Shown here: positions 26,277 through 34,872 of the stretch, one piece after another
Numbering within the stretch: the stretch's first letter is position 1
Layout: every line of letters begins with the position of its first letter
Source: Pseudomonadota bacterium
Lineage (GTDB): Bacteria; Pseudomonadota; Alphaproteobacteria; Rhizobiales; Beijerinckiaceae
Assembly: GCA_023386155.1 (NCBI GenBank)
Contig: JAEWKH010000011.1
Span: 17,384 to 81,383 of the forward strand
Length of the DNA stretch: 64,000 bases
Direction of reading: 5' to 3'
Notes under the pieces: generated by a model
What the model was told of the DNA's origin: nothing
Seen by the model: the letters and a program-made list of their open reading frames with translations, nothing else
The model's database searches: none
Translations under genes and position numbers: made by a program

Positions 26277-27191
26277 TCAGACCGGATCCCAGGAGAAAAC
26301 ATCGGCCGAGCGTTCGAGTGGCGTGAGCGACGGGCCGAAAGCATGGGGCAGCTGCTCGGCCAGTGCTTCGGGCGTCCATCCCTCACCGCGATGAAGCGAC
26401 CGGACGGGGCGCGGCTGGCTCATGAGGAAGATCTCGTTGTTGCGCACGGCAAAGACCTGCCCCGAAATATCCTTTGCAGCGTCCGAGCCCAGGAAGGCCA
26501 CCATGGGGGCGATCTTCTCCGGCGTCATCTGCTTGAGCTTTGCCACGCGCACCTTGTCGGCCTCGGTTTCGGTTGGAATCGAGCTGACCATGCGGCTCCA
26601 CGCAAATGGCGCGATGCAGTTGGAGCGCACGTTGAAGCGCTGCATGTCCATGGCAATCGCCCGGGACAGACCGACGATCCCGAGCTTGGCGGCCATGTAG
26701 TTGGCTTGGCCGAAATTGCCGATAAGACCCGCTGTCGAAGTCATGTGGATGTAGGAACCGGATTGCTGTTGCCGGAAGTGAGTGGCGGCCGCACGGCTGA
26801 TGTTAAAGCTGCCGTGGAGATGCACGTCGATCACGGCGCGCCACTCGTCCGGCTCCATGCGGTGGAAGATCGCATCCCGCAGAATTCCGGCATTGTTCAC
26901 GACGATATCGATGCGGCCGAAACTGTCGAGAGCCGTCTGCACGATGCGTTGGGCGCTCGCCCAGTCAACTACGGAATCGCGATTGGCCGCAGCCTGCCCC
27001 CCAGTCGCGCGGATGGCGGCGGCCGCTTCTTCCGCCACGGAGGCATTCTCGGTCTCTCCCGTGAGCGTGACGCCCACATCGTTGATGACGACGCTCGCGC
27101 CCGACTTGGCGAGCCCTTCGGCAATCGCGCGCCCAACGCCTTGGCCGGCGCCCGTGACGATGGCAACCTTGCCGTCCAGCATTTGTGGCAT
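26277..27191 (-). CDS. SDR oxidoreductase, (3R)-hydroxyacyl-CoA dehydrogenase-like (17-beta-HSD4 type)
   Basis: 304 residues from ATG 27191, with GGAGG upstream. NAD-binding TGAGQGVGRAIAEGLAKSGA, NNAG motif, catalytic Ser in MTSTAG, and YxxxK in NYMAAK are all intact. The N-terminal organisation and the SFNISRAAATHF segment match the dehydrogenase domain of multifunctional enzyme type 2, and MaoC is the next gene. A C-terminal extension after residue 250 is typical of that group. It likely oxidises the 3-hydroxyacyl-CoA formed by the MaoC protein. Confidence 0.88.
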   Translation of the reverse strand: MPQMLDGKVAIVTGAGQGVGRAIAEGLAKSGASVVINDVGVTLTGETENASVAEEAAAAIRATGGQAAANRDSVVDWASAQRIVQTALDSFGRIDIVVNNAGILRDAIFHRMEPDEWRAVIDVHLHGSFNISRAAATHFRQQQSGSYIHMTSTAGLIGNFGQANYMAAKLGIVGLSRAIAMDMQRFNVRSNCIAPFAWSRMVSSIPTETEADKVRVAKLKQMTPEKIAPMVAFLGSDAAKDISGQVFAVRNNEIFLMSQPRPVRSLHRGEGWTPEALAEQLPHAFGPSLTPLERSADVFSWDPV

Positions 27192-27211
27192 GGTGATTTC
27201 CTCCTTTTGTC

Positions 27212-28363
27212 TCAAACTGTGGCTGACGAGCCGAGGATGGCCGTCGCCTGGCTGGAGAGAACGCCTCCATTGGCATGGGCGAGCGCGACCTCGACTCCCG
27301 GAACCTGTCGCGCGCCGCAGGCGCCGCGTAGCTGCTCCACCGCTTCGATGAGCGTGAACAGGCCGTACATCCCCGGATGATTGCAGGAGAGGCCGCCGCC
27401 GTTCGTATTCACCGGCAGGGTGCCGCCGGGTGCAATGGCTCCGCTCGAAATGAAGGCCCCGCCCTCTCCCTTGGGGCAGAAGCCGAGGTCTTCGAGAAAC
27501 AGGAGCGTGGTGATCGTGAAGGCGTCATAGACCATCACATGATCGATCTCGGCTGGGCCGAGGCCGGCCATGGCATAGGCCCTGCGGCCCGACTCAACGG
27601 CTGCCGTGGTGGTAAGGTCCGGCATGGCGGCGATCTGCCGGTGACTGACGGCGATGCCCGTTCCCAGGATATAGGTAGGCTGCTTGGCGAGATCCCTGGC
27701 CCGATCCGCCCGAGTGACCACCAGGGCCGCGCCGCCATCGGTAACGAGACAACAATCGGCCCGCGTGATGGGATCGCTTACCATGCGCGAGGAAAGGACC
27801 TCGCTGCGCGTCAGGGGGCCTCGAGCGAAGGCATCCGGATTGAGATTCGCCCATGCGCGGGCGGCGAGAGCCACATCGGCAAGGTTCTCGCGGGTCGTGC
27901 CGAACCTGTGCATGTGCCGTGCGGCTGCGAGCGCGTAGCTCGAAATCGGATAGCGGGGCCTGTAGGGCGTTTCATACGGTTGCGGATCCGGCATGGAGAC
28001 GAGCCGCCCGCCCGCGCTGAGCTGGTTGGAGCCGTAGCAGATGAGCGCCACGTCGCACAGGCCGTTCTCTAGGGCTGAGACGGCGTTCTGTAGGTGGAAG
28101 AGGAACGAGGCTCCGCCCACCATGGTGCCGTCCGCGTGCCGGACGGAGATCCCGAGGCGCTCGGCCACGTTGAGAACCGGCAGGCCCGAGGAGGAAATGG
28201 CGCAGAAGAGGCCGTCGACATCCTTCAGAGTGAGCCCGCAATCCTCCAGCGCGAGGATCGCGGCCTCCTGCAACTGGTCAAAGGGAGAACGCCCGGGCGC
28301 ATTCCAGCGCTTTGTGTTGCCGATGCCCACAATGGCGGCTCTGCCGCGAAGAGGATGGCTCAT
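27212..28363 (-). CDS. Thiolase-superfamily protein, lipid-transfer/aldolase (Ltp2-like) type
   Basis: 383 residues from the ATG overlapping the DUF35 stop codon. The fold is thiolase: the C-terminal block is NTNGGGLSCNHPGMYGLFTLIEA. However, the nucleophilic-Cys loop reads GTMVGGASFLFHLQNA, with Gly84 where thiolases have Cys. This excludes normal thiolytic chemistry and fits the SCP-x/Ltp2 branch, members of which act with a DUF35 partner as retro-aldolases in steroid side-chain degradation. The adjacent DUF35 gene fits this. It probably cleaves a 3-hydroxyacyl-CoA side chain. Confidence 0.85.
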   Translation of the reverse strand: MSHPLRGRAAIVGIGNTKRWNAPGRSPFDQLQEAAILALEDCGLTLKDVDGLFCAISSSGLPVLNVAERLGISVRHADGTMVGGASFLFHLQNAVSALENGLCDVALICYGSNQLSAGGRLVSMPDPQPYETPYRPRYPISSYALAAARHMHRFGTTRENLADVALAARAWANLNPDAFARGPLTRSEVLSSRMVSDPITRADCCLVTDGGAALVVTRADRARDLAKQPTYILGTGIAVSHRQIAAMPDLTTTAAVESGRRAYAMAGLGPAEIDHVMVYDAFTITTLLFLEDLGFCPKGEGGAFISSGAIAPGGTLPVNTNGGGLSCNHPGMYGLFTLIEAVEQLRGACGARQVPGVEVALAHANGGVLSSQATAILGSSATV

Positions 28364-28749
28364 GAGGCGACCCCCTCGACGGGCATGAACACCACCATCG
28401 GCTCGGGCTCCTGCAGGATGCGCGCTGTCACCTTCATGCCGATGCGCACCTCCTGCGGGTCGGTGCCCTCGACACGGCTCATCATGCGCGCGCCCTCGGC
28501 GAGATCGACAAGAGAGACGTTGTAATCGCCTTCGCGCTCGCGCACGGTCGTGGCGGAGTAGACCGTGCCATGCCCGGCGGCCTCCTGCCATGCGAGATCC
28601 GCCGAGCCGCAGGCCGAGCAGACGACAGCAGGAGGAAAGCGGCAGGTTCCGCATTTCTTGCAGTGCTGGAGCATGAACCGGCCTTCCGACAACGCGGAGC
28701 GCCAGACTTCGTCGGGGCCGGGGCCGTCAAAGCGTGGATCGGCGCTCAT
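28360..28749 (-). CDS. DUF35 OB-fold protein with rubredoxin-like zinc ribbon
   Basis: 129 residues. The zinc ribbon has Cys pairs CKKC and CSAC about 16 residues apart near residues 30-50, followed by the OB-fold with GTVYSATTVRERE and SRVEGTDPQEVRIGMKV. DUF35 proteins bind thiolase-like partners and acyl-CoA; ChsH2 contributes one to the Ltp2 aldolase. It overlaps genes on both sides by four bases, so it is translated together with the thiolase-like gene, its likely partner. Confidence 0.93.
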   Translation of the reverse strand: MSADPRFDGPGPDEVWRSALSEGRFMLQHCKKCGTCRFPPAVVCSACGSADLAWQEAAGHGTVYSATTVREREGDYNVSLVDLAEGARMMSRVEGTDPQEVRIGMKVTARILQEPEPMVVFMPVEGVAS

Positions 28750-29336
28750 GGAGACTTCCCTTTCCGCGATGGGTCGAACCAGAGGTCGAATTGGATGGCT
28801 TCTTTCAGGGAAAGTTCATTCGCAGCCTTGAAGGCGCGTTTGAGCTGCCGGCCAACGCCGTTCCCGAGTTGGGCAACGATCTCCTGGACATGCGCATCGG
28901 AATCGCTCGTGCGAATCGCGTGTCGGTGCTCCACAAGGCGCGCGAGAAAATCCTGTGATGCGTCGAAGACGATCGCCCTTGCTGGAACGGGGCCGAACCT
29001 GACGTGAAGCAGGGATGCCAGTCCGGGGACCGTGCGCCAATCGGAAGACGTTCTCGCCTCAGGTCCAAGGATGACGCGGTCAGCCGCGAGGAGATATGCA
29101 ATGCCGCGTCGTCCGATGGGACCGAAGGGAAGGGCGAATACCGGGATTGAGGCTTCGCTCAGCAGGCCGATGGTTTCGCCATGGAGATTGGCATCCGTGA
29201 CGTCTCCGGTGAACGAGCCGGTCAGGATGAACGCCGTGGATCGATCGGCCTCGCGTAGGGCGCGTTTCACCAGCGCCAGAATTTCCGCGTCGCTTGACTG
29301 ATCGGGAAGGTTCAGCCGATAGGGTGCCGTGCTCAT
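28746..29336 (-). CDS. Divergent crotonase-fold protein (enoyl-CoA hydratase-like)
   Basis: 196 residues, shorter than a standard crotonase. The fold signature is recognisable but altered: AFILTGSFTGDVTDANLHGE corresponds to the first oxyanion-hole strand, and FGPIGRRGIAYLLAADRVILG corresponds to the segment normally containing GGG and a CD pair. The acid/base Glu region is not obvious. It starts directly after the stop of a normal crotonase gene and overlaps DUF35 by four bases. It may be a catalytically inactive partner subunit or have different chemistry. Confidence 0.65.
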   Translation of the reverse strand: MSTAPYRLNLPDQSSDAEILALVKRALREADRSTAFILTGSFTGDVTDANLHGETIGLLSEASIPVFALPFGPIGRRGIAYLLAADRVILGPEARTSSDWRTVPGLASLLHVRFGPVPARAIVFDASQDFLARLVEHRHAIRTSDSDAHVQEIVAQLGNGVGRQLKRAFKAANELSLKEAIQFDLWFDPSRKGKSP

Positions 29337-30119
29337 TCAATGGCCCCGATAGTTGGGACGGCGCTTTTCCAGGAAGGCGCGCGTGCCTTCCTGGGCGTCC
29401 TCGGTGCCGAGAAGGCCCGCCATCAGGCCGACCTCATGGGAAAGTGCCGCATGCAGGCTCATGGCTCCTGCGCTGCGCAGGGCCGCTTTCGCTGTACGGC
29501 TCGCAAGCGGGGCCTTTGACGCGATGCCGCGCGCCTTCTCGAGCGTTGCCTCGACGATACACTCGGCCGGAACGACCTCGTCCACGAGGCCCATGCGCCG
29601 GGCGGACCAAGCATCCACGAACCTGCCCGTAAGCGCGGCTTCCACTTGCGGGCCCGCGCCCGTGCGCTCGCGCCAGAGCTGCGTTCCGCCCGCGCCGGGG
29701 ATGATGCCGAGATTGATTTCAGGCTGGCCGAATATCGCGTTGTCGCCCGCAACGATCAGATCGCATGACAGGGCAAGCTCGCAGCCGCCGCCCAGGCAGA
29801 AGCCCGTCACTCCGGCAACGATGGGGGTCTCGGTTCGAAAAATGCTCTCAAAGGCTCGGCGGGTGGGAGAGGCAAGATAACTGGCGGGCGAATGGCCCGC
29901 CAATGTGTCGACATCGGCCCCAGCCGAGAAGTCCTTGGGGCCGCCGGTGAGCGCCACCGCATGCACCGCCGGGTCGCGGTCCGCCCTGGCGAGTTCTTCT
30001 GCAAGTCGCGTGAGAACAGTCGGATTGAGCGCGTTGCGCGCTGCCGGGCGGTCGATGAGCAGGAGCAGGACGGCGCCTCTGCGCTCAGCCTTCACAAATG
30101 AGTGTTCGCTCGCTTCCAT
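29337..30119 (-). CDS. Enoyl-CoA hydratase/isomerase (crotonase)
   Basis: 260 residues. Crotonase blocks are intact: VALTGGPKDFSAGADVDTL and GVTGFCLGGGCELALSCDLIVAGDNAIFGQPEINLGIIPGAGG, the latter carrying the oxyanion-hole glycines and a Glu at the position of the second catalytic residue. GAGGAG lies seven bases before the ATG. It is the first gene of the leftward operon; its promoter region contains operator O1. Confidence 0.92.
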   Translation of the reverse strand: MEASEHSFVKAERRGAVLLLLIDRPAARNALNPTVLTRLAEELARADRDPAVHAVALTGGPKDFSAGADVDTLAGHSPASYLASPTRRAFESIFRTETPIVAGVTGFCLGGGCELALSCDLIVAGDNAIFGQPEINLGIIPGAGGTQLWRERTGAGPQVEAALTGRFVDAWSARRMGLVDEVVPAECIVEATLEKARGIASKAPLASRTAKAALRSAGAMSLHAALSHEVGLMAGLLGTEDAQEGTRAFLEKRRPNYRGH

Positions 30120-30146
30120 GGCAGCTCCTCGATGATGGCGAAAGGT

Positions 30147-30166
30147 TACATACCCATCAGTATGTA
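30147..30166 (-). promoter_or_regulatory. TetR-type operator O1 within the leftward catabolic promoter
   Basis: A perfect inverted repeat, TACATAC-N6-GTATGTA. Read leftward, it occupies the spacer between a possible TTGCCT (-35) and TAACCT (-10), 17 bases apart, just upstream of the crotonase gene. A TetR regulator is encoded in the facing operon. Confidence 0.75.
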
Positions 30167-30247
30167 GGCAAGTGGCCAGCGTGAATTGCTTTAAAATTGC
30201 CTAAAACAAACCGATATTACCTACATTATAGCTATAATATCACTCTG

Positions 30248-30277
30248 TTGACATTGCGACATACTCATCGGTATCGT
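30248..30277 (+). promoter_or_regulatory. Rightward catabolic promoter with TetR-type operator O2
   Basis: TTGACA at 30248-30253 is a perfect -35; TATCGT at 30272 is a weak -10 after 18 bases. Between and over them lies GACATAC-N6-GTATCGT (30258-30277), an imperfect copy of O1 with the same six-base centre length. Occupancy would block RNA polymerase. Confidence 0.75.
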
Positions 30278-30326
30278 GCATGGACAGAACAAGACCGGTA
30301 ACGGCGTTCACATAGGAGGAAGGTTC

Positions 30327-31493
30327 ATGAAGTCGCTCAAGACCAAAGCTCTCAAGACTCTCGCCATCGCGTCCTTAAGCGCTCTCGTCGTTGCCGGTCA
30401 CGCTCAGGCCCAAGCTCAAGATCCCATCAAGGTGGGCGCGATCTTCCCGCTGAGCGGCGGCGCGGGGCCGCAGGGCCAGCACGTCACCCAGGCCATTCAG
30501 GCCATGGCGGCGATCATCAACGAATCGGGCGGCGTCATGGGCCGCAAGATCGAGGTTCTTTCGCGGGATGACGAATCGACGCCTGCCGTCGGCGTCTCGC
30601 GTGCCAACGAACTCATCTCGGCCGGTGTCTCGGTGATCATTGAGGGCTGGAACAGTCCGGTGACGCTCGCCATGCAGCCGGTCATCAACCGCGCCAACAT
30701 TCTCGACATCACTGCCATCTCGAAGGCTGATCCGATCCTCTCCGGCGAGGGCAATCCCTATGCCATACGCCTCAACAGTTCGAACTCGCAGGACGGCGCG
30801 GTTATTGCGAAGTATATCGCCGATGCCAAAGCCAAGCGCATTGCGTTTATGACGGAGAACGACGCCTATGGTAACGGCGCACAGGAATCCATCGAGGCCG
30901 AGCTGAAGAAGCTCAACTACGCTTACGAGAAGGTGGCCGAGGAGAAGTTTCCTTTCAACCAGGCTGACTTCCGCGTGGCCCTGACCAATGTGCGCGCGGC
31001 CAATCCCGATATGACGATCGCCATCAATGCCAATGAAGGTCTCGGCATGCCGGCGCTTATCCGCCAGGCGAAGCAGAGCCGTCTCCCGGGACAGCTCGTG
31101 ACCGCCGTCGGCACCGTCGCGCCGAGCGTGATCTCCGTGGCCGGCGAAGCCGCCAACGGCGTGATCGGTGCAGACATCTACTTCCCCGATGTGGAGCCCT
31201 TCGCGTCGAACGAGGCGAACAAGAAGTTCGTCGCCAAGACGCAGGAGATGTTCAAGTACACGCCCGACAAGTTCATGGCGCTCGGTGCGACTTCGCTGCA
31301 GGTCTGGGCCATGGCCGTCAATGAAGTGAAGAGCCTCGACAAGGAAGCTGTCGCAAAGCGCATCCGCGGCGGCAGCTTCAAGGGCACGATTTTTGGGGAT
31401 GTGACTTTCGCGGCGAACGGCCAGCTCGAGTCCAGCCACAAGCTCTTCACGATCGATAACCAGAAGATCGTCGTCCGTCCGGCTTCGAACTAA
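30327..31493 (+). CDS. Branched-chain amino acid-type ABC transporter substrate-binding protein (copy 1)
   Basis: 388 residues from ATG 30327, with AGGAGG seven bases upstream. A signal peptide ends near residue 26 (AQA). The mature protein is a type I periplasmic binding fold of the LivJ class: KVGAIFPLSGGAGPQGQHVTQAIQAMAAIINESGGVMGRKIEVL, then DDESTPAVGVSRANELI. Such proteins in catabolic clusters usually bind aromatic or other organic acids rather than amino acids. The four other transporter genes follow immediately. A close paralogue ends the same operon at 41.7-42.8 kb. Confidence 0.92.
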   Translation: MKSLKTKALKTLAIASLSALVVAGHAQAQAQDPIKVGAIFPLSGGAGPQGQHVTQAIQAMAAIINESGGVMGRKIEVLSRDDESTPAVGVSRANELISAGVSVIIEGWNSPVTLAMQPVINRANILDITAISKADPILSGEGNPYAIRLNSSNSQDGAVIAKYIADAKAKRIAFMTENDAYGNGAQESIEAELKKLNYAYEKVAEEKFPFNQADFRVALTNVRAANPDMTIAINANEGLGMPALIRQAKQSRLPGQLVTAVGTVAPSVISVAGEAANGVIGADIYFPDVEPFASNEANKKFVAKTQEMFKYTPDKFMALGATSLQVWAMAVNEVKSLDKEAVAKRIRGGSFKGTIFGDVTFAANGQLESSHKLFTIDNQKIVVRPASN

Positions 31494-31503
31494 GGGTGGT
31501 GAG

Positions 31504-32280
31504 ATGTCCGGCAATATGGGACCGGTTCTTCGCGTCGAGAGTCTCGGCGTCACCTATGGCGCCCTGGTCGCCCTCGACGAGGTGACCTGGAGCGTCGGTG
31601 CCGGCGAGATCCTCGGGATCATCGGTCCCAACGGCGCCGGCAAAAGCTCCTGCTACGACGCCGTCACCCATCTCGTCCGGAGACGGGGACGGGTCTACCT
31701 GAACGGCGAGGAGGTGACGGACACGGCGCCTCATCTCCTCGCCGAGCGGGGCCTGAAGCGGGCGTTCCAGCAGAACGCCTTCTTCCACGAACTGACCGTT
31801 CTGGAGAACATGGTCACCGTGCTCCAGGACCGGTACGGCACGGGCCTTCTGGCCACGACGCTGCTGCCCTTCACGCAGGTGCGCCGGAGGGCGGAGGCGG
31901 TGGAGGACGCCAAGCGTCGCCTTGTGCGCTTCGGCATTCCCGAGGCGTATCACAACCTCAAGCCAACCAATATTCCCTACGGCACTCAGCGCATGCTCTC
32001 GATCGCGCTGGCCTATGGAAGCGGGGCCAAGGCACTGCTCCTCGACGAGCCCGCTGCCGGTCTCGGCGGCGCGGACATGACCCATCTGGTCAATCTTCTG
32101 ATCTCGCTGAAGAGGGAAGGCTTGGCCGTGGTCGTCATCGAGCATCACATGGACCTGATCATGTCGGTGGCCGACCAGATCGTGGTGCTGGAGCAGGGCA
32201 GGCTGCTCGCCACCGGATCGCCACATGAGATCCAGTCCGATCCTCGTGTCCTCGAGGCCTATCTGGGGCGTGCGCAATGA
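31504..32280 (+). CDS. LivG-type ABC transporter ATPase
   Basis: 258 residues. Walker A is GPNGAGKSS (41-49), a LivG-like signature reads PYGTQRMLSIALAY, Walker B is ALLLDEPAAGL, and the H-loop is VVIEHHMDLIM. It starts ten bases after the binding-protein gene and overlaps the second ATPase by four bases. It energises import through the LivHM-like permeases. Confidence 0.92.
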   Translation: MSGNMGPVLRVESLGVTYGALVALDEVTWSVGAGEILGIIGPNGAGKSSCYDAVTHLVRRRGRVYLNGEEVTDTAPHLLAERGLKRAFQQNAFFHELTVLENMVTVLQDRYGTGLLATTLLPFTQVRRRAEAVEDAKRRLVRFGIPEAYHNLKPTNIPYGTQRMLSIALAYGSGAKALLLDEPAAGLGGADMTHLVNLLISLKREGLAVVVIEHHMDLIMSVADQIVVLEQGRLLATGSPHEIQSDPRVLEAYLGRAQ

Positions 32281-33017
32281 ACATTCGTCCGGTTCTCGAA
32301 GCTACCGACCTCAAGGTCGCCTATGGCGGCAACGTCGCCCTCGACCTGTCGCGCATTGCAGTTGGCGAGCGGGAGCTCGTCGGCGTCGTCGGCGCGAACG
32401 GGGCTGGCAAGTCCACCCTCGTCAACGCGCTCCTCGGCTGGTCGCGCGGCGCGCCGAAGGTCTCCGGCAAGGTCATGCTCGACGGGCGCGACATGTCCGC
32501 GCTTCCGCCCCACGAGCGGGTCAGGTCGGGTTTGCTGCTCATCCCCGAGGGAAAACTCGTCTTCACGCAGATGAGCGTGGAGGAGAATCTCGCCACGAGC
32601 GCCGAAGGGCCCACCGACGGGCAGAAGCGGCGCCATTACTCGGTCGATGATGTTTATGCGCTCTTCCCGCGCCTCTATGAGCGCAGGCATCATCTCGGCT
32701 CGCAGCTATCCGGCGGTGAGCGTCAGATGCTCGGCATCGCGCGGGCGCTCAGGCTCGGACCGAGAGCGCTGCTGCTGGACGAACCATCCATCGGCCTTGC
32801 CCCGCGCCTCGTCTCTACGGTTCTCGAAACTGTGCGGTCGCTGGTCGATTCCGGCCTCACCGTGCTCCTCGTGGAACAGAACGTGCGGGCCGCCATCGAA
32901 GTGGTCGACCGCCTGGTCCTGCTCGAACGCGGGCGGATCCTCGCTGAGGGGCCGGCCTCGGAGATGCGAGACGACCCCCGGATCGCCGAAGCCTATCTCG
33001 GAGCGCATGTGGCATGA
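32277..33017 (+). CDS. LivF-type ABC transporter ATPase
   Basis: 246 residues. Walker A is GANGAGKST, signature LSGGERQMLGIARAL, Walker B ALLLDEPSIGLAP and H-loop VLLVEQNVRAA, all typical of LivF. It overlaps both neighbours by four bases, indicating coupled translation with the LivG and LivH homologues. Confidence 0.93.
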   Translation: MNIRPVLEATDLKVAYGGNVALDLSRIAVGERELVGVVGANGAGKSTLVNALLGWSRGAPKVSGKVMLDGRDMSALPPHERVRSGLLLIPEGKLVFTQMSVEENLATSAEGPTDGQKRRHYSVDDVYALFPRLYERRHHLGSQLSGGERQMLGIARALRLGPRALLLDEPSIGLAPRLVSTVLETVRSLVDSGLTVLLVEQNVRAAIEVVDRLVLLERGRILAEGPASEMRDDPRIAEAYLGAHVA

Positions 33018-33880
33018 ACCTCACGCAGCAACTCGTCAATGGGATCGTTCTCGGCCACGCCTATGCGCTCATCGCCATCGGCTGGACGGTGCTCCTGGGC
33101 GTTGCCCGGCTGGTCAATTTCGGCCACGGCCAGATGTACATGCTGGGCGCATTCGTGACCTGGTATGGCGTCTCGCGGCTCGGGCTTTCGTATTTCGTTG
33201 CCATTCCCCTCGCCATGATGGTCGGCATCGCGGTCGGCTACATCATGCAGAGAGTCATGCTCCAGCTCACCCTGAAGCAGGACCTGGTCTCGATCATGAT
33301 CGTCACGCTCGGCTTCGGCTACGTGCTCCACGGCGGGGCGGCCTTGTTCTTCGGATCCACGGGCCAGATCCTCGAGACACCGTTCTCGACCAGGGATATC
33401 TACTGGGGCGACCTTTGGATCACGTACCAGGATATCGCCATCGTAATCGCCGCGATCCTGTTCTTCGCGGCCCTGAAGTATGTAATCGACCGCACCCGGA
33501 TCGGCCGGCTGGCCCGCATGGTGGCCGAGGATCCGCAACTGGCGCAGCTCGCAGGCGTCAACGTGCGTCGCGTGTATCTGGGCGTCTTCGCCTTCGAAGG
33601 CGCCGCTGTGGCTCTGGCGGCCGCTCTCGTGGCCCCCCGCACGCCCATCCTCACTTCGATGGGTTTCGATGAGGTGATCATCACCTTCGTGGTCGTCGTT
33701 CTCGGGGGCATCGGAAGCGTCACGGGGAGTTATGTGGCGGGCCTTGCGCTTGGTCTTTTCACGGCCTTCTTCGGAGCCTTCGTGTCACCGGCCTACGCCA
33801 CCGCCGCTGCTTTCGCGGTCCTGATCGCGGTTCTGGTGATCAGGCCCGGCGGCCTTGCCGTCAGCCCAGGAGGGCGCTGA
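33014..33880 (+). CDS. LivH-type ABC transporter permease
   Basis: 288 residues, about eight membrane helices. The LivH start NGIVLGHAYALIAIGWTVLLGVARLVNFGHGQMYMLGAF and the C-terminal block GGIGSVTGSYVAGLALGL are clear. It forms the translocation pathway with the LivM-type subunit that follows after two bases. Confidence 0.93.
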   Translation: MNLTQQLVNGIVLGHAYALIAIGWTVLLGVARLVNFGHGQMYMLGAFVTWYGVSRLGLSYFVAIPLAMMVGIAVGYIMQRVMLQLTLKQDLVSIMIVTLGFGYVLHGGAALFFGSTGQILETPFSTRDIYWGDLWITYQDIAIVIAAILFFAALKYVIDRTRIGRLARMVAEDPQLAQLAGVNVRRVYLGVFAFEGAAVALAAALVAPRTPILTSMGFDEVIITFVVVVLGGIGSVTGSYVAGLALGLFTAFFGAFVSPAYATAAAFAVLIAVLVIRPGGLAVSPGGR

Positions 33881-33882
33881 GC

Positions 33883-34869
33883 ATGAATCCCGGGATCAAG
33901 ACCATTCTGCTTGCCGTGCTCGCCATCGTCGGCTTCTTCGTTCCCACGCTCCTGGGGGGATCCGGCGCTGTCTATGCGGCCTGCGTGCTGATCGCGATTT
34001 TCGCGGTCATGTCCTACGGCCTCGACATTGTGGTGTCGGACCTCGGTGAGGTCAGCCTCGCGCACACGGTCTTCTTCGCAGTCGGGGCTTATACGACGGC
34101 CTTGCTGTCGGCCAGCGCAGGCCTCGGACCCGTCCTGTCGCTTGCGGGCTCCATTCTCATGGTGCTGCTGGTTGCGGCTGTGCTCGGCTTCGTGACCCTC
34201 CAGCTGCGCGAGTTCGTCTTCTCCCTCGTGACCTATGCGGTTGCGGTGGTGGCGGCGACCATCGCACAGAACTGGAACTTCCTCGGCGGCTCCGACGGCC
34301 TGAGGGGCATTCCCGCCTTCGAGCTGCCGTGGCTGGGCTTCTCGGCCCGCAACGACCAGGGACTTTGGCCCGTCGCCTACATGCTCCTGATCGTCGCAAT
34401 CTACCTCGTGTCGGCGTTCCGTCGCTCCAAGCTCGGACAGGCGGCCATGATGGTGCATCTCAACCAGCGCCTGGCGGTGACCTCCGGTGTCGATCCGCAG
34501 CGCATTCGCCTGCAGGTCTTCCTGGTCTCGGCACCGATCACGGCTTCCGCCGGTTGGCTCTATGCCTACCAGCGCGCCTATATCAGCGCCGACGTTCTGG
34601 AAACCTACTTCCTGATCCTCATGCTCACCGCCGTCGTCGTGATGGGACGCCGCCTGCTTCTCGGGCCGCTCATCGGCGTCGCCCTGATCCAGGTCCAGGA
34701 GAAGTTCTTCTCCTTCGGAGGCTATGTGGACAAGATCATCCTCGGCAGCGTCCTCATTCTCACGCTCGCTTTCCTGCCCAACGGTCTGCTCGGAATTGTC
34801 GCACCGTTGCGAGGCCTTTTTACCCGACGGGTCACGCCGGTCGGCAAACCCATTCCTGAGAGGAGCTAA
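33883..34869 (+). CDS. LivM-type ABC transporter permease
   Basis: 328 residues, about nine membrane helices. LivM hallmarks include LDIVVSDLGEVSLAHTVFFAVGAYTTALL, FLGGSDGLRGIPAFELP and a C-terminal RRLLLGPLIGVALIQVQEKFF. It is the second membrane subunit of the importer and is followed after three bases by an acyl-CoA dehydrogenase gene, linking transport to catabolism. Confidence 0.92.
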   Translation: MNPGIKTILLAVLAIVGFFVPTLLGGSGAVYAACVLIAIFAVMSYGLDIVVSDLGEVSLAHTVFFAVGAYTTALLSASAGLGPVLSLAGSILMVLLVAAVLGFVTLQLREFVFSLVTYAVAVVAATIAQNWNFLGGSDGLRGIPAFELPWLGFSARNDQGLWPVAYMLLIVAIYLVSAFRRSKLGQAAMMVHLNQRLAVTSGVDPQRIRLQVFLVSAPITASAGWLYAYQRAYISADVLETYFLILMLTAVVVMGRRLLLGPLIGVALIQVQEKFFSFGGYVDKIILGSVLILTLAFLPNGLLGIVAPLRGLFTRRVTPVGKPIPERS

Positions 34870-34872
34870 ACC

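Noticed and set aside
27212..28363. Annotation as an ordinary acetyl-CoA acetyltransferase.
   Set aside because: The nucleophilic Cys is replaced by Gly and the protein pairs with DUF35, which fits the lipid-transfer/aldolase branch better.
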